Source: Pelagibius sp. Alg239-R121
Lineage (GTDB): Bacteria; Pseudomonadota; Alphaproteobacteria; Kiloniellales; Kiloniellaceae
NCBI RefSeq assembly: GCF_947331435.1
Contig: NZ_CAMZOF010000004.1
Span: 496,001 to 560,000, forward strand
Direction: 5' to 3'
DNA: 64,000 nucleotides
Of the stretch, positions 17,797 through 25,907 are shown one piece after another. The stretch's first letter is position 1. Every line of letters begins with the position of its first letter. The notes beneath the pieces were generated by a model. The model was not told where the DNA came from. It did not search any database and saw nothing but the letters and a program-made list of their open reading frames with translations. Made by a program: the position numbers and the translations under genes.

Positions 17797-18102
17797 GCTT
17801 TCCTCAAGCATTTCCCTGGCGTCTTCGGGAAGTTCCTGGATCGCGTTGTTGAGTTGCTCAAGCGCCCGGCGCAAGCCATAAACCTGATCGAGCAGGCGGA
17901 GGACAACGGGCATGGCTTCCTCGTTCACCCCGATATCGCGCCGCAATTCGGCGATCAGGCGGACACGTGCGAAATCGTCTTCGTCAAAATGATACTCGCC
18001 GTCCTGCTCGCTCGGAAGCACCCAGTTCTGTTCGATCCAAATGGTAATCTCCGATGCTGAAACATCGAACTCGTTGACCAGATCGTCTACCGTTTTGACC
18101 AT
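17773..18102 (-). CDS. cbpM: CbpM family chaperone modulator
   Basis: 109 residues. The N-terminal half is MerR-like (SASEITIWIEQNWVLPSEQD, then FDEDDFARVRLIAELRRDIG) and the rest is helical (PVVLRLLDQVYGLRRALEQL), the plan of CbpM, which binds the J-domain of CbpA and inhibits its co-chaperone and DNA-binding activities. It lies 87 bp downstream of the CbpA-like gene on the same strand, as expected. Its 3' end overlaps the end of the convergent YihY-like gene. Confidence 0.88.
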   Translation of the reverse strand: MVKTVDDLVNEFDVSASEITIWIEQNWVLPSEQDGEYHFDEDDFARVRLIAELRRDIGVNEEAMPVVLRLLDQVYGLRRALEQLNNAIQELPEDAREMLEESLRGSPET

Positions 18103-18189
18103 CTTTCGCCCCGTACTTTCATTTTATCCGCTGCGGAAACAAGCTCTCTTGTGCTCCGAACCATGCCTGAGAGGCCGGCATAAGACGGC

Positions 18190-19104
18190 TTACCCCAAGT
18201 CAGCTTTTCCGCGTGGATCATATTGATTGTTTTTCGACCAGGTTTCGACGAAGCGCTGCAGCTCCTCGTCCGGCGTGTCCGGCAGCATGACCCGCAGTTT
18301 GACGAACTGATCACCAGCCGCCTTACCCCCACGGCCCGGAACCCCTTTGCCCTTCAAACGCAACGTGCTGCCTGAATTGGAACCCGGCGGGATCTTCATG
18401 GTGACCTTTCCGGCGACCGTCGGCACCGTGATGGCTGCGCCCAGAACGGCTTCTTGCAGCGAAACGGGAAGGTCGAGAGTTATGTCGGCGCCTTCGCGGG
18501 AAAAATGCGGATGACTGCGGACCGAAACCTCGATCATCGCGTCCCCGTTGGGGGCGCCGCCGATTCCCGCCATGCCCTGACCCTTGAGGCGAAGGCTTTG
18601 TCCGTTTTCGGTTCCTGGAGGAATACGAATATCCAGCGTCTTGCCCTCGCCCAGGCGAATGCGCTTGGTTGCCCCCGCGGCTGCTTCCAGAAAATCAACG
18701 TCGACCGCGTAGGAAACATCCTCTCCCTTGCGCCGGACCGAGTGGGCCTGTTTGCGCCCCCTGCCACCGAAGAGGTCGGAAAAGATATCGCCAACGTCGA
18801 TGTCGTCACCGAAGTCGTAACGGCTGTATTTTCCCCCATCGTCCGCACGTTGACGGTAGTAGCCGCCTTTCCAGGGAGTCTCCTGCCCTGAGCCGTCGAT
18901 CTGACCCGCGTCGAATTTACCGCGTTTTTCCGCATCGCCCAGAATGCCATACGCCTGCGACACCTCCTTGAACTGCTGTTCGATGGCGTCGTTCCCGGGA
19001 TTGAGGTCGGGGTGGAGCTTTTTGGCAAGTTTGCGATAGGCAGCCTTGATCTCTTCAGCGCTGGCCGTTTTCGCAACGTTCAGTGTTTTATATGGGTCTT
19101 TCAT
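18190..19104 (-). CDS. cbpA: CbpA-type DnaJ homologue (curved DNA-binding protein)
   Basis: 304 residues from the ATG at 19104. A J-domain (residues 1-68) holds the HPD motif in KLAKKLHPDLNPG. A Gly-rich linker and two beta-barrel C-terminal domains follow (IRIPPGTENGQSLRLKGQG; DLPVSLQEAVLGAAITVPT). There are no CxxCxGxG zinc repeats, which separates it from DnaJ itself. It is a cytosolic Hsp70 co-chaperone, and E. coli CbpA also binds nucleoid DNA. Pairing with cbpM downstream supports the name. Confidence 0.92.
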   Translation of the reverse strand: MKDPYKTLNVAKTASAEEIKAAYRKLAKKLHPDLNPGNDAIEQQFKEVSQAYGILGDAEKRGKFDAGQIDGSGQETPWKGGYYRQRADDGGKYSRYDFGDDIDVGDIFSDLFGGRGRKQAHSVRRKGEDVSYAVDVDFLEAAAGATKRIRLGEGKTLDIRIPPGTENGQSLRLKGQGMAGIGGAPNGDAMIEVSVRSHPHFSREGADITLDLPVSLQEAVLGAAITVPTVAGKVTMKIPPGSNSGSTLRLKGKGVPGRGGKAAGDQFVKLRVMLPDTPDEELQRFVETWSKNNQYDPRGKADLG

Positions 19105-19222
19105 TACCTGTTGTCGCCGTTGTGCACCGTTTCGCAGCCCAGGATTCTCTGGGCGCAATCTCTGTTATGACCCATGCCGCTATGCAATCCGTGCTTGCAC
19201 AGTTTGCAGTAGCCGGCGGGCG

Positions 19223-19699
19223 TTACGATTGGATTTGCCAGGATCCGTCCGGTTGCCTGCAGGCGACACCGTAGGCGGTTTCTTCCTTACCACCGATGGT
19301 GACTTCCTGTTGAAACTCGCGGCAATAGTTACCGTTTTCCGTCGTGCCTTCGCGGGTAGCCGTGACAGTGCCGGAATTTCCACTGTCCGGGTTGTCCCAG
19401 GTGATTTCCTGTCCAATTGGCGCGGTCGTTGCCTGAGTGTAGGCCTGTTCCGCCTTTTCTTTGTCGGCGTTGTCCAACGATTTGCCAATCTCGCTGCCGA
19501 CGAGCGCGCCGAGTAAAGCGCCTGCTGCCGTTGCGACAAGCTGTCCGCTGCCACTGCCGACCTGGGCGCCCACAACGGCTCCGCCGACACCACCGAGAAT
19601 GCCACCAATCGTTTGCTTTGTTCCCGGGCCGTCACCGTTCTCGCAGGCAGCGGTCAAGAGCACGAGAGTCAGGGCCATAACTGTGGTTCTGGTACGCAT
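19223..19699 (-). CDS. Glycine-zipper (17 kDa antigen-like) outer-membrane lipoprotein
   Basis: 158 residues. A signal peptide ends in the lipobox LLTAAC (Cys19). A glycine-zipper 2TM segment follows (about 33-75: IGGILGGVGGAVVGAQVGSG and GALLGALVGSEIGKSLD), then a soluble C-terminal domain with TWDNPDSGNSGTVT and YCREFQQEV, as in the rickettsial 17 kDa surface antigen family. It is predicted to be lipidated and placed in the outer membrane, with a structural role. It ends about 120 bp from the divergent cbpA start. Confidence 0.9.
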   Translation of the reverse strand: MRTRTTVMALTLVLLTAACENGDGPGTKQTIGGILGGVGGAVVGAQVGSGSGQLVATAAGALLGALVGSEIGKSLDNADKEKAEQAYTQATTAPIGQEITWDNPDSGNSGTVTATREGTTENGNYCREFQQEVTIGGKEETAYGVACRQPDGSWQIQS

Positions 19700-20008
19700 A
19701 TGTCTACTCTTTCAGTCTAAGATGCCGCGATACAGCAGTTGCCGGTGTGAGTCTACCGCCTGTCTTCGGGAAAATCATCCCTTTGCAGCGCGGCGACCGC
19801 GAAGAGCCTCTGCGGGCTTAATGCGGATAAACCCCTTAGGTGAACCGTTTAAACCTCGATTGGACGCGAACCGGCTAAGATGCTGTATTCCGGTCGTGTG
19901 ACGCTTTAAGCTTCGTCGCGGATATGGCAATGCTCGGCTGCTGCTTCAATCGAAGAATGCGCGGGCCACCCGGTTAAGGGCTTTTACAGGCAGAAAAGAA
20001 AGCGAGAT
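19700..20008. other. Gene-free 309-bp region between lipoprotein and pdxH
   Basis: This stretch separates two divergent genes and must hold both promoters. I see no tRNA cloverleaf, no long inverted repeat and no convincing short gene. A short frame at 19461-19901 on the plus strand has an arbitrary composition and overlaps the lipoprotein antisense. Confidence 0.5.
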
Positions 20009-20602
20009 ATGATCCGAGATACAACACCCGCAGATCCATTCGAGCTGTTTGAAGCCTGGCTGAAAGAGGCCGAAGCGAGCGAGCCAAACGATCCGAGTGC
20101 TATGAGCCTGTCGAGTGTCGGGGCAGATGGCATGCCCAGTTCGCGCATGGTGTTGCTAAAGGGCGTCGATCCACGCGGTTTTGTTTTCTACACAAACTTC
20201 GAGAGCCGGAAAGGGGAACAGCTTTTAACGAAGCCCAAGGCTGCTTTGTTGTTTCATTGGAAATCGTTACGGCGTTGTGTTCGTATTGAAGGTGAAGTTG
20301 AAGTCGTCGCCGGAGAGGAGGCCGACGCCTATTTTTCCAGCCGGCCGCGTCAAAGCCAGATTGGTGCCTGGGCGAGCCAGCAATCGCGGCCGCTTGAAGG
20401 GCGCTTCGAACTGGAGAAGCGCGTCGCACTTTATGCCGCAAAGCATGCAGTGGGTAGCGTTCCCCGGCCTGATTACTGGTCTGGCTTCAGGGTCATGCCC
20501 CGCCGGATCGAGTTCTGGCAGGATGGCGCTTTCCGTCTTCACGACCGGCTGGTTTACTCGCGAAGCGGAGAAGGCTGGACAACGGAACGTCTCTATCCGT
20601 AA
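20009..20602 (+). CDS. pdxH: Pyridoxamine 5'-phosphate oxidase
   Basis: 197 residues, the usual alphaproteobacterial length. Motifs in order: [20 protein letters not shown] (substrate and FMN contacts), [20 protein letters not shown], the FMN-binding [25 protein letters not shown], and the C-terminal [13 protein letters not shown] with a final WTTERLYP. It oxidises PNP or PMP to PLP with FMN and oxygen, supplying the cofactor used by the PLP enzymes encoded here (ALAS and the class III aminotransferase). Confidence 0.96.
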   Translation: MIRDTTPADPFELFEAWLKEAEASEPNDPSAMSLSSVGADGMPSSRMVLLKGVDPRGFVFYTNFESRKGEQLLTKPKAALLFHWKSLRRCVRIEGEVEVVAGEEADAYFSSRPRQSQIGAWASQQSRPLEGRFELEKRVALYAAKHAVGSVPRPDYWSGFRVMPRRIEFWQDGAFRLHDRLVYSRSGEGWTTERLYP

Positions 20603-20631
20603 CCGCCGCATTTGAATTGGGTTCAAACTGA

Positions 20632-21627
20632 ATGGCAGAGCCGCAGCGTGAAGGACCGGCGTCGGACGACCCTGATACCGTGACCGCGAGCGAGCGGACG
20701 GCGCGGCTGCTGCGGGCGGCGACCTATGCTTCTGTCGTGACCGCTGCCGGTCTGGTGGTGCTAAAACTGGGGGCCTGGTGGCTCACGCATTCAGTTAGTC
20801 TGCTGTCTACTTTGGTGGATTCGCTGCTTGATGTTGCCGCCTCGGTGATCAACCTTCTGGCGATCAGGGCCGCACTGACACCGGCGGACCACGATCATCG
20901 CTTCGGTCACGGTAAAGCCGAACCCCTTGCCGCGTTGGGTCAGTCCGCTTTCATTGGCGGTTCGGCGGTATTTCTGCTGCTTGAAGTGAGTCAGCGTTTT
21001 CTGGACCCGCGCCCCATAGAGGCAACCACCGTCGGCATCGCCGTCATGGTCTTTTCCATCGCCGCGACACTTGCGCTGCTGCAGTTTCAAAAATATGTGA
21101 TTCGCGAGACCGGCTCACTGGTTATCGAGGCCGACGCCCTTCATTTTTCAGTCGACGTGCTGGTCAACGCCAGCGTTATCGTGGCGCTGCTTCTGGTCGC
21201 GCAATTCGGCTGGCTGCTGGCCGATCCATTGTTCGGGCTGGGGATCGGCGTGTACATCCTTTGGAACGCCTGGAAGCTGATGCGTTCGTCGCTCGACATG
21301 CTGATGGACCGGGAACTGGCCGACGATGAACGAACGAAGATCAGTCGGATCATTCTCGCCAACGAAGAGGTTTGTGGTCTGCACGATCTCCGCACCCGTT
21401 CTTCTGGCCGCCAGATTTTCGTTCAATGCCACGTTGAACTGGACGGAGACATGTCGTTGGCCGCTGCACACGCAGTGACCGACCGGATCGAGGTGCAGCT
21501 CGAGGAGGCCTATCCACAGGCGGAAATCCTGTTTCACCAAGACCCCCATGGCATAGAAGAACGCCATGGCGTTCCGGAAAATCTGGACATGGATCAACCG
21601 GGTGATGCTTTCAGCAAACCTCAATGA
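20632..21627 (+). CDS. Cation diffusion facilitator (CDF) metal exporter
   Basis: 331 residues with six membrane helices and a C-terminal cytosolic ferredoxin-like domain. The metal sites are visible: LVDSLLDVAASV in helix 2 (D-x3-D) and ADALHFSVDVLVN in helix 5 (H-x3-D), and the loop DHDHRFGHGKAEPLAAL is characteristic of the FieF/YiiP branch, which exchanges Zn2+ or Fe2+ for protons. The C-terminus holds QCHVELDGDMSLAAAH, consistent with the binuclear regulatory site. It starts 29 bp after pdxH and may be co-transcribed. Confidence 0.94.
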   Translation: MAEPQREGPASDDPDTVTASERTARLLRAATYASVVTAAGLVVLKLGAWWLTHSVSLLSTLVDSLLDVAASVINLLAIRAALTPADHDHRFGHGKAEPLAALGQSAFIGGSAVFLLLEVSQRFLDPRPIEATTVGIAVMVFSIAATLALLQFQKYVIRETGSLVIEADALHFSVDVLVNASVIVALLLVAQFGWLLADPLFGLGIGVYILWNAWKLMRSSLDMLMDRELADDERTKISRIILANEEVCGLHDLRTRSSGRQIFVQCHVELDGDMSLAAAHAVTDRIEVQLEEAYPQAEILFHQDPHGIEERHGVPENLDMDQPGDAFSKPQ

Positions 21628-21723
21628 GGCCTCGTAAATTGCCTTGATTTAGGTCATATTGAGAACAACGGCTTCGCCATAAAATGCCTTCATGACAACC
21701 TCAGGGATGAATTGGAGAGCGCA

Positions 21724-22593
21724 ATGGGCCTGTCGAAGGTGCTCGTTATTGTAGATGGAACGCCATCTGCTGAGCATGCACTCGCTACAGCATTGGATTT
21801 GGGGCAGCGCTATTCCTGCCGTGTCGATGTTCTGCATGTCGAAATGGACGCAGAGGCCTCGATTCCCATACTCGGCGATGGCATGTCCGGTACGGTGGTC
21901 ACCCAGATGATCGATAGTCTGCGTGAGACAGCGCAAACCCGGCGGGAGCAGGCCTCCCGCGTTTTTGACGAACTCTGTGTCCGCAAGGGCCTGCCGGTGG
22001 TTGAGCCTACGGAACCGTTGAAGCACGGAAGTTTTAACGTCAGTTTCACGCATGTCGTGGGTGTTGAGGCCGACGAAGTCTCCCGCCGCGGCGGTTTGGC
22101 GGACCTGACGATTCTGGCCCGGCCGGCCGTTGACAGTGATCTTGACCTGTCGCAAACGCTTGATGCTGCGCTGTTCGATACGGGACGGCCGGTAATGCTG
22201 GTTTCGGGAGCACCTCCCGAACGCGCGCTTGAGACTGTTGCGATCGCCTGGGACGGCTCAAGGGAAGCTTCGCGCGCCGTGGCAATCGCCCTTCCGCTGA
22301 TAATGCAGGCAGAGCGTGTTGTCGTGGTGACGGCGCGGGAGACTTCGGTCAAGTCCGAACCAAGCGAGCTTACAAATTATCTCGCCGGTCAGGGCATAGA
22401 GGCAAAAACCTGGGCATTCATCCCGGGGGAAGAACCGACCGGGGAGGCAATTCTGGCCGAGGTCGGAAAAGCCGGAGCAACTCTTCTGGTGATGGGCGCC
22501 TACGGCCACAGCCGCTTCAGGGAAATGGTGCTTGGCGGCGTGACCCGCAGCGTGTTGAGCGATGCACGGCTTCCGGTGTTCCTTGCGCATTAG
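21724..22593 (+). CDS. Universal stress protein with two tandem USP domains
   Basis: About 289 residues from the ATG at 21724, preceded by GGAGAG. The first USP repeat spans about 1-145 (KVLVIVDGTPSAEHALATAL). The second spans about 155-289 (VAIAWDGSREASRAVAIALP) and ends with the nucleotide-binding motif GAYGHSRFREMVLGGVTRSV, the G-x2-G-x9-G-(S/T) pattern of ATP-binding USPs. The first repeat lacks an obvious version of this motif. It is cytosolic; tandem USPs are stress-survival proteins of poorly defined biochemistry. Confidence 0.9.
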   Translation: MGLSKVLVIVDGTPSAEHALATALDLGQRYSCRVDVLHVEMDAEASIPILGDGMSGTVVTQMIDSLRETAQTRREQASRVFDELCVRKGLPVVEPTEPLKHGSFNVSFTHVVGVEADEVSRRGGLADLTILARPAVDSDLDLSQTLDAALFDTGRPVMLVSGAPPERALETVAIAWDGSREASRAVAIALPLIMQAERVVVVTARETSVKSEPSELTNYLAGQGIEAKTWAFIPGEEPTGEAILAEVGKAGATLLVMGAYGHSRFREMVLGGVTRSVLSDARLPVFLAH

Positions 22594-22771
22594 AGTCTGA
22601 TCGCACTCCGGAGGCTTGGGTGGCGGCGGGATTTAATCGGCTTGATGCAAGCTGTGGCCTGTGCCTGAGACGGCAATTTTAGAAACTGGTTTGGACAGTG
22701 GCTGTTTTCATGGCGGTCGATGCCACCTGTATCCAGATAAAGACGAAACCAATGAGATCGAGGATGACGGC

Positions 22772-23203
22772 ATGACACTGACAAAAGTACGCATGGAACT
22801 GGCACGCGATCACGACTTTCCGCAAGGGAGCGCATTGCACGGTTATGAATTTACGGCGCCTTTGACGCCGGAGGGCCATATCGATGCAGAGACTTGGCGC
22901 AAGGACCGCCGCCACTGCACGGTGCGGCGTTTCTGGGCCGGCGAGGACGATCAGTCAGGGCACCTCATCCACACCAAGGGACGGTCTTGGGTATTTCACT
23001 ACGATATCTCAGCGGGTGATGCCGACAACCGAGCAACCTTCAATGGCGTTGGTGTCAATGAACCGGGGGATGATGAAGCCGGTTTCAAATTCGACCATCA
23101 CGTTTTTCGGCAAGGAGAGTATGTGTCCGTCCACGAGCAGGATGGGGCGATGCGGACTTTTAAAGTCGTGAAGGTCAATCCGGCATTGGCGGTTTCTGCC
23201 TGA
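22772..23203 (+). CDS. Conserved-looking hypothetical protein
   Basis: 143 residues from the ATG at 22772, preceded by AGGA. The frame continues upstream to 22661, but that part looks non-coding. I do not recognise a named family. It is acidic and soluble, with no signal peptide or helix-rich membrane segment, and reads as mostly beta strand: GSALHGYEFTAPLTPEGHID, HCTVRRFWAGEDD, SWVFHYDISAGDA, FDHHVFRQGEYVSVHEQDG. His and Asp are frequent but no catalytic motif stands out. Codon use fits the neighbouring genes, so it is probably real and vertically inherited. Confidence 0.7.
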   Translation: MTLTKVRMELARDHDFPQGSALHGYEFTAPLTPEGHIDAETWRKDRRHCTVRRFWAGEDDQSGHLIHTKGRSWVFHYDISAGDADNRATFNGVGVNEPGDDEAGFKFDHHVFRQGEYVSVHEQDGAMRTFKVVKVNPALAVSA

Positions 23204-23343
23204 TTGATGGGTTGCAGACGTATCGGTGGTGGATCGCGAAGATTCCGGGCGGAAACGAACCGTATTTCGCGTCAAAAAACAGAAAGACTGATCGGGGCGC
23301 GGTCTGGACTGGCGGTTGCCAGTGGATTGGGTAATATTCGCCC

Positions 23344-24090
23344 ATGACAGCAGATCCAGATCGGAAAACCATGATCCTGACCGGCGCTAGCCGCGGGATC
23401 GGCCATGCGACCGTCAAACGCTTCAGCGATGAGGGTTGGAGAGTCATCACCTGTTCGCGCGAAGTCATTCCCATGGAATGTCAACGCGACCCCAACTGGA
23501 CCCACCATATTACCGCCGATCTGGCCGAACCCGGCAGCACAGATTCCTTTGTGGAAGAGGCGACAGGTCTGCTGGGCGATGGCCCGCTGCACGCCCTCGT
23601 GAATAACGCCGCTGTATCGCCCAAGACTCCCTTTCAGGAGCGCCTTGGCTGCTTGAATGGCGATGTGGGGACTTGGCGGGAAGTCTTCGAACTTAATTTC
23701 TTCGCCCCCTTAATGCTGGCGCGCGGCTTTGCGGCGCATCTGGGCCGGGGCACCGGGAGTGTCGTAAACATTACCTCGATCGCCGGCCACGGCGTGCATC
23801 CCTTCGCCGGATCTGCCTATTCAACTTCCAAGGCCGCACTCTCCGCCCTGACGCGAGAACTGGCCGTTGAATTGGCCGGTCTCGGTGTCCGGGTTAACGC
23901 TGTCGCCCCAGGTGAGATTGAAACCTCGATGGTTGGCGAAGAATATGAGGCTCTGATCCCTCGGATCCCCATGCAGCGCATGGGCGAGCCTTCGGAAGTT
24001 GCCTCCGCGGTTTTCCAGCTTTGTACTGCCGATTTCGGCTATGTCACAGGGACGGAGATCTTCGTTACGGGCGGTCAGCACCTGTACTGA
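23344..24090 (+). CDS. Short-chain dehydrogenase/reductase (classical SDR)
   Basis: 248 residues. The cofactor motif TGASRGIGHATV is at the N-terminus, NNAA follows in the middle, the catalytic Ser is in NITSIAGHG, and the active-site pair is YSTSKAA. The C-terminus has GEIETSMVGEEYE and the usual GTEIFVTGGQHLY. Cytosolic NAD(P)-dependent oxidoreductase of the FabG-like type; substrate unknown. It converges on a PadR-like gene with a 126-bp gap between them. Confidence 0.92.
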   Translation: MTADPDRKTMILTGASRGIGHATVKRFSDEGWRVITCSREVIPMECQRDPNWTHHITADLAEPGSTDSFVEEATGLLGDGPLHALVNNAAVSPKTPFQERLGCLNGDVGTWREVFELNFFAPLMLARGFAAHLGRGTGSVVNITSIAGHGVHPFAGSAYSTSKAALSALTRELAVELAGLGVRVNAVAPGEIETSMVGEEYEALIPRIPMQRMGEPSEVASAVFQLCTADFGYVTGTEIFVTGGQHLY

Positions 24091-24216
24091 CGATCTAAGG
24101 AATCTACGGGTGGTCAGAAATGAGGGCTGCGGCGAGTGCCTGCTGCAGCACTTAAAGCCAGCGTTTTATATATTTTAGTAGGATTCTGCCCCCAAAAAGG
24201 GCCGGCTTTTGAGGTT

Positions 24217-24759
24217 TCAGGCGATCCGCGAACGGAGTTCCGCAAGCCAGTTCAGATGGCCACGCGCCTGATCGATATCGTGATCGAGCCATTGGCTCAG
24301 ATAGCCTAGATCTTTGTCGTGTTGAGCTCTCAGATTTGTCGATCGATCCAACTGGCGCTGTGAGATCTCATGCAGGATATCGATCTGAATCAGTTGGTCG
24401 TCTTGCGGAAGGAGATGCAGAAAGCGCATCTTCAAGGCGATGATCAGTTTGCTGACATCGTTGACCGGCGCGCGGGAATTCGACTTCATGAGGCGGTAAA
24501 TTTCCTCCATCCCGTCGCTTGTCACACCAAGCAACTCGCCAACCGGAGAGGGGGCACCCTTAAGCGGTTCGATCAAGCGCTCAACTTTGAGGACTTCAAG
24601 CGGCGTGCCGACCAGATCCAGTGACGGCCCGATGATGTAACCGGTGAACTGCTTGACCTCCTGCGCCAGCGCCGCATAGGTCATTGGTGCTTCGGTCAGG
24701 CAGCCCAAGGCGAGGAGCCTTACGGCCTCGGTTGGAACCAGACTGTTGTCGCGATACAT
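24217..24759 (-). CDS. PadR-like transcriptional regulator (probable)
   Basis: 180 residues. The N-terminal 90 residues fit a winged helix (EAVRLLALGCLTEAPMTYAA as helices 1-2, then LEVLKVERLIEP and LLGVTSDGMEEIYRLM as the recognition and wing region). The C-terminal 80 residues are strongly helical and end in HDKDLGYLSQWLDHDIDQAR and LNWLAELRSRI, like the dimerisation helices of PadR C-terminal domains. The family call is inferred from this architecture rather than from a fixed motif. No partner gene is obvious. Confidence 0.6.
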   Translation of the reverse strand: MYRDNSLVPTEAVRLLALGCLTEAPMTYAALAQEVKQFTGYIIGPSLDLVGTPLEVLKVERLIEPLKGAPSPVGELLGVTSDGMEEIYRLMKSNSRAPVNDVSKLIIALKMRFLHLLPQDDQLIQIDILHEISQRQLDRSTNLRAQHDKDLGYLSQWLDHDIDQARGHLNWLAELRSRIA

Positions 24760-24912
24760 CGGCAGGTGTCCTCTGTAGGTAGCAGGAAGATAATCGCTTA
24801 CGAGGCTTTTGTCCAGTATTTGTTATTGAGACGCATTCGCAATTAAGAATGCTGTGTTGATTCCGATTTACCGCGGTGTTCGGCATTTCGATGCCTCCGG
24901 AAAGCGCAAAAG

Positions 24913-24937
24913 AAAAGGGAGGCATTGCCTCCCTTTT
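24913..24937 (-). terminator. Intrinsic terminator after the pot operon
   Basis: An 11-bp perfect stem (24913-24923 with 24927-24937, loop ATT) made of a G+C-rich core flanked by A/T runs. It lies 62 bp past the stop of the last pot gene read on the minus strand, where the stem runs into a T-rich stretch. It could also terminate plus-strand transcription. Confidence 0.8.
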
Positions 24938-24998
24938 TGTCTGAATGCCCCGATCTTTCGATCGGCTTTGGGCAGATTGGTCGCATCCGGGCTCCGGA

Positions 24999-25901
24999 TC
25001 AGGTTTCCTGAACTCCGCGCAGGCGATCGTTCCTTCGACGCAAAAGCTCAAGCACCGTCATCAGCGCCACCGAAAAGAGGATAAGCATTGTTGCCACCGC
25101 CAGGATCGTCGGGCTGATCTGCTCGCGGATACCGGCCCACATCTGACGCGGAACCGTGCGCTGCTCGAAACCGGAAATAAAGAGAACCACCACGACTTCG
25201 TCAAAGGAGGTGATAAAGGCGAAGAGGCCACCGGAGATCACGCCAGGCAGGATCAGCGGCACGATGATCTTGAAGAAAGTCGTCGTGGGTGTCGCGCCCA
25301 GACTTGCCGACGCCCGAGTCAGACTGTGGTCAAAGCCAACGAGGGTTGCCGTCACCGTGATAACCACGAAGGGGGTTCCGAGGGCAGCATGCGCGAGGAT
25401 GACGCCCGGGAAGCTCTGAGTCAGGCAGGCTTTCTCCTCAAGCATTCCAAAGGACCATTCCGGTGGAATGCAAACGCCGGAGTAAAAGAAATACATGCCG
25501 GCTGCCGAGATGATCAGGGGGACGATCATCGGTGAGATCAGAATGCCCATGATTGCGCTACGCCCGGGCAGGTGCGAACGACTCAGGCCGAGCGCGGCCA
25601 ATGTTCCCAGCCCGGTTGCCAGAAAGGTCGCGAAGAAGGCGACAATGAAGCTGTTTTTGATCGAAAACAGCCACTGCTCGTTATCGATGATGTCCTTGTA
25701 CCAGCGTGTGGAATAGGCCTCGGGTTCGAATGCCAGCATGCCTTCGCTGAAGGTGAAATAGGGCTCCGCATTGAAGGACAGCGGAATGATCACCAGAATC
25801 GGCAGGATCAGGAATAGAAAGATCAGGGCACAGATAAACCGGAAACCATAGTGCCAGGCTTTGCCGAGGGGACCGACATAGGGAGGGAGTGCAGTTGCCA
25901 T
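24999..25901 (-). CDS. potC: Polyamine-type ABC transporter permease (PotC-like)
   Basis: 300 residues, six hydrophobic helices, and the cytoplasmic EAA loop visible as ASASLGATPTTTFFKIIVPL, which docks onto the ATPase. The periplasmic segment between helices carries two cysteines (GVCIPPEWS; EEKACLTQ), not usual for PotC. Last gene of the potA-D-B-C operon, starting six bases after potB ends. Together these genes import spermidine/putrescine or a related cationic compound; the exact substrate depends on the binding protein. Confidence 0.9.
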   Translation of the reverse strand: MATALPPYVGPLGKAWHYGFRFICALIFLFLILPILVIIPLSFNAEPYFTFSEGMLAFEPEAYSTRWYKDIIDNEQWLFSIKNSFIVAFFATFLATGLGTLAALGLSRSHLPGRSAIMGILISPMIVPLIISAAGMYFFYSGVCIPPEWSFGMLEEKACLTQSFPGVILAHAALGTPFVVITVTATLVGFDHSLTRASASLGATPTTTFFKIIVPLILPGVISGGLFAFITSFDEVVVVLFISGFEQRTVPRQMWAGIREQISPTILAVATMLILFSVALMTVLELLRRRNDRLRGVQET

Positions 25902-25907
25902 CTGTGA

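Noticed and set aside
24194-24210. Short hairpin between the convergent SDR and PadR-like genes
   Set aside because: Only a five-base A/T-rich stem around GGCCGG; too weak to call a terminator.
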